This document shows positions 5,855-9,217 of a stretch of DNA of 9,217 nucleotides, in pieces. Position 1 is the first letter of the stretch, and every line of letters starts with the position of its first letter. This stretch comes from SUG1106 sp051883095 (GTDB lineage Bacteria; Bacillota; Clostridia; Peptostreptococcales; Anaerovoracaceae). Where the stretch lies: positions 1-9,217 of the forward strand of contig JBJETB010000048.1 of the NCBI GenBank assembly GCA_051883095.1, given 5' to 3'. The position numbers and the translations under genes are program-made. The notes below the pieces were generated by a model. It ran no database searches. It was given only the letters and a program-made list of their open reading frames with translations, and was not told the DNA's origin.

Positions 5855-5980
5855 ATGATGACGATCAGATGTATATGTACAGACAAGCCAAAATGCGAAT
5901 ACTATATTTCCTATATTGCAGGAGAAATCCTGCGTGAGTGGGGAACGGTTCGACTCCGTTCCTCATTTTTTGGTGCATAG
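5855..5980 (+). CDS. Possible 41-aa cysteine-containing small ORF spanning the terminator
   Basis: Starts at tandem ATGs (5855, 5858). The peptide has a CxC-x5-C pattern (RCICTDKPKCEYYIS), then AGEILREWG and a basic tail, stopping at TAG 5978-5980, 28 bases before ssb. There is no clear Shine-Dalgarno. The reading frame runs through the whole terminator hairpin at 5936-5971, so translating ribosomes would melt it, which would fit leader-peptide attenuation. In the same frame upstream codons are open back to 5780. No family recognised; coding status is uncertain. Confidence 0.25.
   Translation: MMTIRCICTDKPKCEYYISYIAGEILREWGTVRLRSSFFGA
5936..5971 (+). terminator. Rho-independent terminator with tRNA T-arm-like apex
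   Basis: A 13-bp stem (GAGTGGGGAACGG, 5936-5948; CCGTTCCTCATTT, 5956-5968, with several G-U pairs), a seven-base loop TTCGACT and a T run at 5966-5971. The top five pairs and loop match the tRNA T-arm consensus (TTCRANY loop). No acceptor, D or anticodon arms fit around it, so it is not a tRNA. It is placed to terminate or attenuate transcription just before ssb. Confidence 0.75.
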
Positions 5981-6008
5981 AATGCGCTAAGGTTAGGAGG
6001 AAAAGCTT

Positions 6009-6422
6009 ATGAATTCAATTACATTAATTGGAAGACTTGCCAAAGCTCCGGAGATCCGGCAAATCACGACTCAAAAGGGAGAGACAGAAGTGGCAAGGTT
6101 TCCGTTGGTAGTAAGAAGAAACCGTACAAATAAAGCATTTGTCGTTATGATTACCGCATACGGAGGCAACGCAGGATTTGTACAGAAGTATCTGGAAAAG
6201 GGGACAAAGGTTACTATTTGCGGTGAATTGGTCATCTCTCAGGTGAAAAATGAGGAAAATGGAACCGTATCTTATTTCACAGAAATCATTATGGATACAA
6301 TGGAATTTGCTGAATTCAAATCAAAGAGAGATTCTGGCAGTGAGGGATTTGAGCCTGCAAGAAGGGCAAGCATTCCTTTTGAAATACCGGAAGAAATGGA
6401 ACAGGAAATGCCATTTCGTTAA
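6009..6422 (+). CDS. ssb: Single-stranded DNA-binding protein
   Basis: A 137-residue element-encoded SSB. The OB-fold spans about 1-104: MNSITLIGRLAKAPEIR (the canonical N-x-hxLxGRL-x-xxPE start), EVARFPLVVRR, FVVMITAYGGNAGFVQKYL (44-62) and KGTKVTICGELVISQ (64-78). A short linker leads to an acidic tail ending EMEQEMPFR. The usual SSB tip is an acidic run ending in PF; here one arginine follows PF, which may alter binding of tip partners. Mobile-element SSBs coat the transferred strand during conjugation and replication. The start has AGGAGG at 5995-6000 with an 8-base spacer. It is the first conventional gene after the leader/terminator region and is followed after 24 bases by an unknown gene. 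Identification is secure. Confidence 0.93.
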   Translation: MNSITLIGRLAKAPEIRQITTQKGETEVARFPLVVRRNRTNKAFVVMITAYGGNAGFVQKYLEKGTKVTICGELVISQVKNEENGTVSYFTEIIMDTMEFAEFKSKRDSGSEGFEPARRASIPFEIPEEMEQEMPFR

Positions 6423-6446
6423 AGAAAAGAAAGGGGGACTTAGAAC

Positions 6447-6875
6447 ATGAGAAAATATTTTATGGAATTATTTGCAATGGGATTTGTTGACAGTGAAGGA
6501 AACCTGGTGGAGGAGAATGTCCTCCGGGATGCACAAAGAACTGCGGCACTGACAGCAAAGATTATGAAAGAGAATATGGACAACACATGGGAAATGGAAT
6601 CTCATTTAAACCGGATATTTTGTGCATGGCTGATTTATTCAGATACGAATTTTTCAAGATCCATTACGTATGTCATTGGAAGAGAGGCTGCCTGCGTCGA
6701 AGAACACTTATGGATGGTGGGCGAAGCTCTGGATGATGATGAATTTAGCGATTATCTGTCAGAGTATCTTATGGCATTGATTGTCGAAGTGGCAAATGCG
6801 ACAAGAGATCAGATCATTGATAATTTTATGAGGTTTATGACTGGGGGATCGGAAGATGGAGCAGGAGACATGTAA
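6447..6875 (+). CDS. Conserved-looking protein of unknown function, 142 aa
   Basis: I do not recognise a family. The protein is acidic and predicted mostly helical, with no signal peptide, membrane helix or cysteine cluster. Notable stretches are MRKYFMELFAMGFVDSEGNL at the start, a central HLNRIFCAWLIYSDTNFSRS (about 53-72), and an acidic segment EALDDDEFSDYLSEYLMALI (about 93-112). The start is supported by AGGGGG at 6432-6437 with a 9-base spacer. It lies between ssb and an antirepressor-like gene and overlaps the latter by 20 bases, so the three are almost certainly co-expressed. The acidic, helical nature could suit a protein-binding or DNA-mimic role, such as an anti-restriction or anti-defence protein, but that is a guess from composition and position alone. 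Confidence 0.75.
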   Translation: MRKYFMELFAMGFVDSEGNLVEENVLRDAQRTAALTAKIMKENMDNTWEMESHLNRIFCAWLIYSDTNFSRSITYVIGREAACVEEHLWMVGEALDDDEFSDYLSEYLMALIVEVANATRDQIIDNFMRFMTGGSEDGAGDM

Positions 6876-7602
6876 AGTAACAGAATTTCATAATACCGAG
6901 TTTGGTGCAATTCGAGTAATTGAAGATCAGGGAAGACTTTTGTTCTGTGGTACAGATGTGGCTTTTGCTCTGGGTTATTCCAAACCAAGAAATGCAATAA
7001 ATATGCATTGCAAGGGAGCCCTGAAAAAGGGCGCCCTTACGGCAGGTGGAGTACAAACGATGACATTTATTCCTGAAGGAGATGTGTATCGACTCATTAC
7101 AAAGAGCCATCTGCCCTCTGCACAGCGTTTTGAAAGTTGGGTATTTGATGAAATTTTACCAGCGATACGAAAGACAGGCGGATATATGTCCAGTGATCTT
7201 TTGGAAAGTGTACGCAATAATCCAGAGATACTTCTGGAATTTGCGCAAAGGTTATTGGATGAGAATAATAGGAATAGAGAACTGCAGAGTCAGATTAATG
7301 ACCTTCAACCGAAGGCAAATTATTTTGATCACTTTATGGTCAAAGGAGAATGCTCAAATATTCGGACAACTGCAAAAGAAATTGGAGTACCTGAGCGGAA
7401 ATTCGTGAAGTTTCTTTTAAAAGGCAGTTTTTTATATCGAAGTCCGTCGGGTACACTTCTTCCTTATGCGGTACCTAAGAATGAATCCCTGTTTATTGTC
7501 AGGGATTTTTTTAATAATGGACACTTGGGTTCTCAGACGCTGATTACTCCGAAAGGAAAAGAATATTTCCGAGCATTGTTTGAAGATCAGGAAGAGGAAT
7601 AA
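6856..7602 (+). CDS. BRO-N / KilAC-domain antirepressor-like protein
   Basis: A 248-residue protein with the two-domain layout of phage antirepressors. N-terminal BRO/Ant domain, about 8-110: FGAIRVIEDQGRLLFCGTDV, AFALGYSKPRNAI, FIPEGDVYRLITKSHLPSAQ, FESWVFDEILPAIRKTGGY. A helical linker (about 115-155) follows, then a C-terminal KilAC/ANT domain, about 155-240: NIRTTAKEIGVPERKFVKFL (winged-helix-like), LTPKGKEYF-type ending (ITPKGKEYFRALF). In phages such proteins relieve repression by binding repressors or DNA; in ICEs they occur as regulators of unproven target. The start ATG 6856 has GGGGGA/GGAAG upstream and overlaps the preceding gene by 20 bases. Length is normal and both domains look intact. 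Family assignment is strong; a role in switching on excision or transfer is inference. Confidence 0.88.
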   Translation: MEQETCKVTEFHNTEFGAIRVIEDQGRLLFCGTDVAFALGYSKPRNAINMHCKGALKKGALTAGGVQTMTFIPEGDVYRLITKSHLPSAQRFESWVFDEILPAIRKTGGYMSSDLLESVRNNPEILLEFAQRLLDENNRNRELQSQINDLQPKANYFDHFMVKGECSNIRTTAKEIGVPERKFVKFLLKGSFLYRSPSGTLLPYAVPKNESLFIVRDFFNNGHLGSQTLITPKGKEYFRALFEDQEEE

Positions 7603-7671
7603 TTGGAAAGGTGGTGGTTGTCATGATTTCAATATGGGACAGCACGTAATACGCTGAAAGGAGGGAAATTC

Positions 7672-8163
7672 ATGCAGGAAGAAGTAACACAGAAAACGGT
7701 GACCTTTTGTGTGCGTACCACAAAAATGACGGCAGATGTGCTGAAAAAAGTGATTGCTGCATACCTGCGGCATCAGAAACAGAAAAGTGCTGAGAAGAAA
7801 GCACAGAAAAATCAGCCGAAACAGGGGAAAATCACGGTGAAAGAGCTGGCAAAGCAGAATGCCGGGATGACGAGTATTGAGATCACACCCAAGAACATCA
7901 AGTCTTTTGAACGGTATGCCAGAAAATACGGGATCAATTATGCCTTGAAAAAGGATAAGACCAAAGATCCGCCGGTTTATATGGTGTTCTTTAAGGGACG
8001 TGACCAGGATGCGATCACCGCAGCTTTCCGTGAATTTACCCAGAAAGAGATCCAGAAGGCGAACCGCCCTTCCATCCACAAACGTCTGGCAGCATACAGG
8101 AGTATCGTTGCAGGGAAGACGAAGGGCAAAGCCAGGAATAAGCATCAGGAGGTATCCCGGTGA
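7672..8163 (+). CDS. pcfB: PcfB-family (DUF3801) conjugation accessory protein
   Basis: A 163-residue basic protein. Recognisable DUF3801/PcfB features: TVTFCVRTTKMTADVLKKVI (9-28), then a lysine-rich linker KSAEKKAQKNQPKQ (38-51), then KITVKELAKQNAGMTSIEIT (53-72), FERYARKYGINYALKK (79-94), PPVYMVFFKGRDQDAITAAF (100-119), and a basic tail. PcfB of pCF10 works with the coupling protein and relaxase to dock the relaxosome at the secretion channel. The start is firm: AAGGAGGG at 7658-7665 with a 6-base spacer, 69 bases after the previous stop. Its TGA overlaps the GTG start of the VirD4-type gene, matching the usual pcfB-pcfC/virD4 pair. Codon choice shifts toward C-ending codons compared with int, rep and ssb. 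The name is by family and synteny. Confidence 0.85.
   Translation: MQEEVTQKTVTFCVRTTKMTADVLKKVIAAYLRHQKQKSAEKKAQKNQPKQGKITVKELAKQNAGMTSIEITPKNIKSFERYARKYGINYALKKDKTKDPPVYMVFFKGRDQDAITAAFREFTQKEIQKANRPSIHKRLAAYRSIVAGKTKGKARNKHQEVSR
8147..8152 (+). promoter_or_regulatory. Shine-Dalgarno supporting a GTG start for the coupling protein
   Basis: AGGAGG inside the end of pcfB, 7 bases before GTG 8160. The alternative ATG at 8184 is in frame but has no comparable site, so GTG 8160 is preferred. Confidence 0.7.
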
Positions 8164-9217
8164 GAAAGCTTACTGCCGGGGGTATGACCAACAAGCTGAA
8201 AGCAAAAGCCAGAGTTACGCTGTCCGCTTTGGATATGAAAAAGCTTATTCTCACCAATCTTCCGTACCTGTTCATCTTTTTGTTTGCAGACAGGGCATCC
8301 TGTTTGTATCGGGCAAGCCCCGGAGCAGATATGGGAAACAAACTATTATATGCCATGGAACATGCTGACCGGATTTTGACCGGGTTTCTGCCAAGTCTTT
8401 ACTACATGGATGTTCTGGTGGGAGCCGGGATTGCGGCAGTTGTGAAGATACTGGTCTGGCAGAAACAGGCAGATGCAAAAAAGCTCCGCAAAGGCGTGGA
8501 GTATGGTTCTGCCAGGTGGGGAACAGCGGAAGACATCAAACCATTTATGGCAGATGATTTCTGGATGAACATTCCGCTGACGGCAACGGAATCCATTACC
8601 ATGGAGAGCCGCCCGAAGAACCCCAAGTATGCCAGAAATAAAAACATCTGCGTCATCGGCGGTTCCGGAAGTGGTAAAACAAGGTTTTTTGTAAAGGTCT
8701 CTATTATGATGATGAACTGTTCCATGGTCATCACAGACCCGAAGGGAACACTGATCGAAGAATGCGGGAAGATGTTAGCAAAAGGACCGCCAAAGAGAGA
8801 CAAGCATGGGAATGTTGTGAAAGATAAATCCGGGAAGGTGGTGCATGAGCCTTATGTGATCAAGGTCTTAAATACCATTAACTTCTCCAAATCGCTCCAC
8901 TACAATCCGTTTGCCTATTTAAAATCCGAAAAGGATATCCTGAAACTGGTGACGGTTATCATCGCCAACACCAAAGGGGAAGGGGAAAAGGCAACCGAGG
9001 ATTTCTGGGTCAAAGCAGAAAAACTGCTGTATACGGCACTGATTGCCCTGATCTGGTATGAAGGGGACGAGGATGAGAAGAACATGAACACCCTGATTGA
9101 CCTTCTGAATGAAAGTGAGACCAGGGAGGATGACGAGAATTACAAAAATCCAGTGGATATGCTGTTTGAGGATCTGGAAAAAAGGAATCCGGAACACTTT
9201 GCGGTACGTCAGTATAA
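8160..9217 (+). CDS. virD4: VirD4/TraG-type type IV coupling protein (5' part, cut by right edge)
   Basis: 352 codons are visible and the frame is open to the window end; family members are around 600 residues, so roughly the C-terminal 40 percent is missing. Two N-terminal membrane segments (about 28-43, LTNLPYLFIFLF; and 82-99, MDVLVGAGIAAVVKILVW) anchor it in the cytoplasmic membrane. Then comes the family motif YGSARWGTAEDI (115-126) and Walker A GGSGSGKT (167-174, lysine K173), followed by MVITDPKGTLIEE (189-201) and LHYNPFAYL (246-254). It is the hexameric ATPase that delivers the relaxase-DNA complex to the type IV secretion channel. The Walker B region lies beyond the edge. GTG start with GTGA overlap onto pcfB indicates coupled translation. 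Residues about 205-232 form a charged, lysine-rich insertion between strands. Identification is secure. Confidence 0.92.
   Translation, partial: MRKLTAGGMTNKLKAKARVTLSALDMKKLILTNLPYLFIFLFADRASCLYRASPGADMGNKLLYAMEHADRILTGFLPSLYYMDVLVGAGIAAVVKILVWQKQADAKKLRKGVEYGSARWGTAEDIKPFMADDFWMNIPLTATESITMESRPKNPKYARNKNICVIGGSGSGKTRFFVKVSIMMMNCSMVITDPKGTLIEECGKMLAKGPPKRDKHGNVVKDKSGKVVHEPYVIKVLNTINFSKSLHYNPFAYLKSEKDILKLVTVIIANTKGEGEKATEDFWVKAEKLLYTALIALIWYEGDEDEKNMNTLIDLLNESETREDDENYKNPVDMLFEDLEKRNPEHFAVRQY

Larger units (their letters stand above)
5776..5971 (+). ncRNA. Candidate structured leader or small RNA upstream of ssb
   Basis: A dense series of hairpins: CACC/GGTG (5783-5795), CCTCTG with CAGGGG (5801-5818), CTGC/GCAG (5826-5840), perfect GTCATC/GATGAC (5845-5862), perfect GCAGGA-GAAA-TCCTGC with a GNRA tetraloop (5918-5933), and finally the terminator at 5936-5971. 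A TATAAT at 5772-5777 could be a -10 box but lacks a good -35 partner, so the 5' end given is nominal. The terminator lies 37 bases before ssb with no room for a full promoter between. Either ssb is controlled by read-through/attenuation, or this is a separate small RNA and ssb uses a promoter I cannot see. No known RNA family recognised. Confidence 0.4.

Noticed and set aside
5917..5975. tRNA or tmRNA remnant, because of the T-arm-like apex
   Set aside because: No acceptor stem, D-arm or anticodon arm fits around it; the extended stem plus T run is better explained as an intrinsic terminator.
7010..7048. Strong GC hairpin (GGGAGCCCT with AGGGCGCCC) as a terminator
   Set aside because: It lies within the intact BRO-N domain coding sequence and has no T run after it.
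7623..7649. Eight-codon frame MISIWDST between the antirepressor gene and pcfB
   Set aside because: Too short to support as a gene from sequence alone; the upstream GGTGGTGG is a poor ribosome binding site.
7621..8145. Long minus-strand open frame opposite pcfB
   Set aside because: It is the shadow of pcfB, has no Shine-Dalgarno, and its translation is cysteine/phenylalanine-rich with no family resemblance.

Overview
The window looks like the integration, partition and replication half, plus the start of the transfer half, of an integrative and conjugative element (ICE) from a low-to-mid GC Bacillota host, most likely a gut Clostridia/Lachnospiraceae species. The reasons are the AGGAGG-type ribosome binding sites, the A-rich codon choice, the RepA_N/DUF6017 initiator, and the PcfB (DUF3801) plus VirD4 pair typical of Tn1549-like and pCF10-like transfer systems. 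Every convincing gene is on the + strand. No cargo gene (resistance, toxin, metabolism) is visible.

Left module (1-5196): two tandem small excisionase-like DNA-binding proteins (the first cut by the window edge), a complete tyrosine integrase, a second catalytic-domain-only integrase with a degraded active site, a ribbon-helix-helix protein, ParA, ParB and a RepA_N replication initiator. From the xis-like gene to parB, neighbours overlap or nearly touch and most have a strong Shine-Dalgarno. They read as one translationally coupled operon joining integration/excision to segregation and replication. Inside rep lie six palindromic repeats with an exact 23-bp period, a strong candidate for the replication origin.

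Middle (5197-6008): a run of exactly 100 N marks an assembly gap of unknown true size. It is followed by the 3' end of an unidentified gene, an intrinsic terminator, and about 450 bases without a conventional gene. That stretch holds a chain of tiny, closely abutting reading frames and several hairpins. It ends in an intrinsic terminator whose apical loop copies a tRNA T-arm, only 37 bases before ssb. I interpret it as a structured leader/attenuator or a small RNA; this is inference.

Right module (6009-9217): ssb, an unrecognised acidic 142-aa protein, a BRO-N/KilAC antirepressor-like protein, pcfB, and the first 352 codons of the VirD4-type coupling protein, which runs off the right edge. 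The last two genes favour C-ending codons more than the rest, suggesting a boundary between a variable maintenance module and a conserved conjugation module.

Together: Xis/Int excise and integrate the element; ParA/ParB and Rep would let the excised circle replicate and segregate; SSB would protect single-stranded DNA; PcfB and VirD4 would bring the relaxosome to the type IV secretion channel encoded beyond the window. The relaxase and oriT are not visible here.
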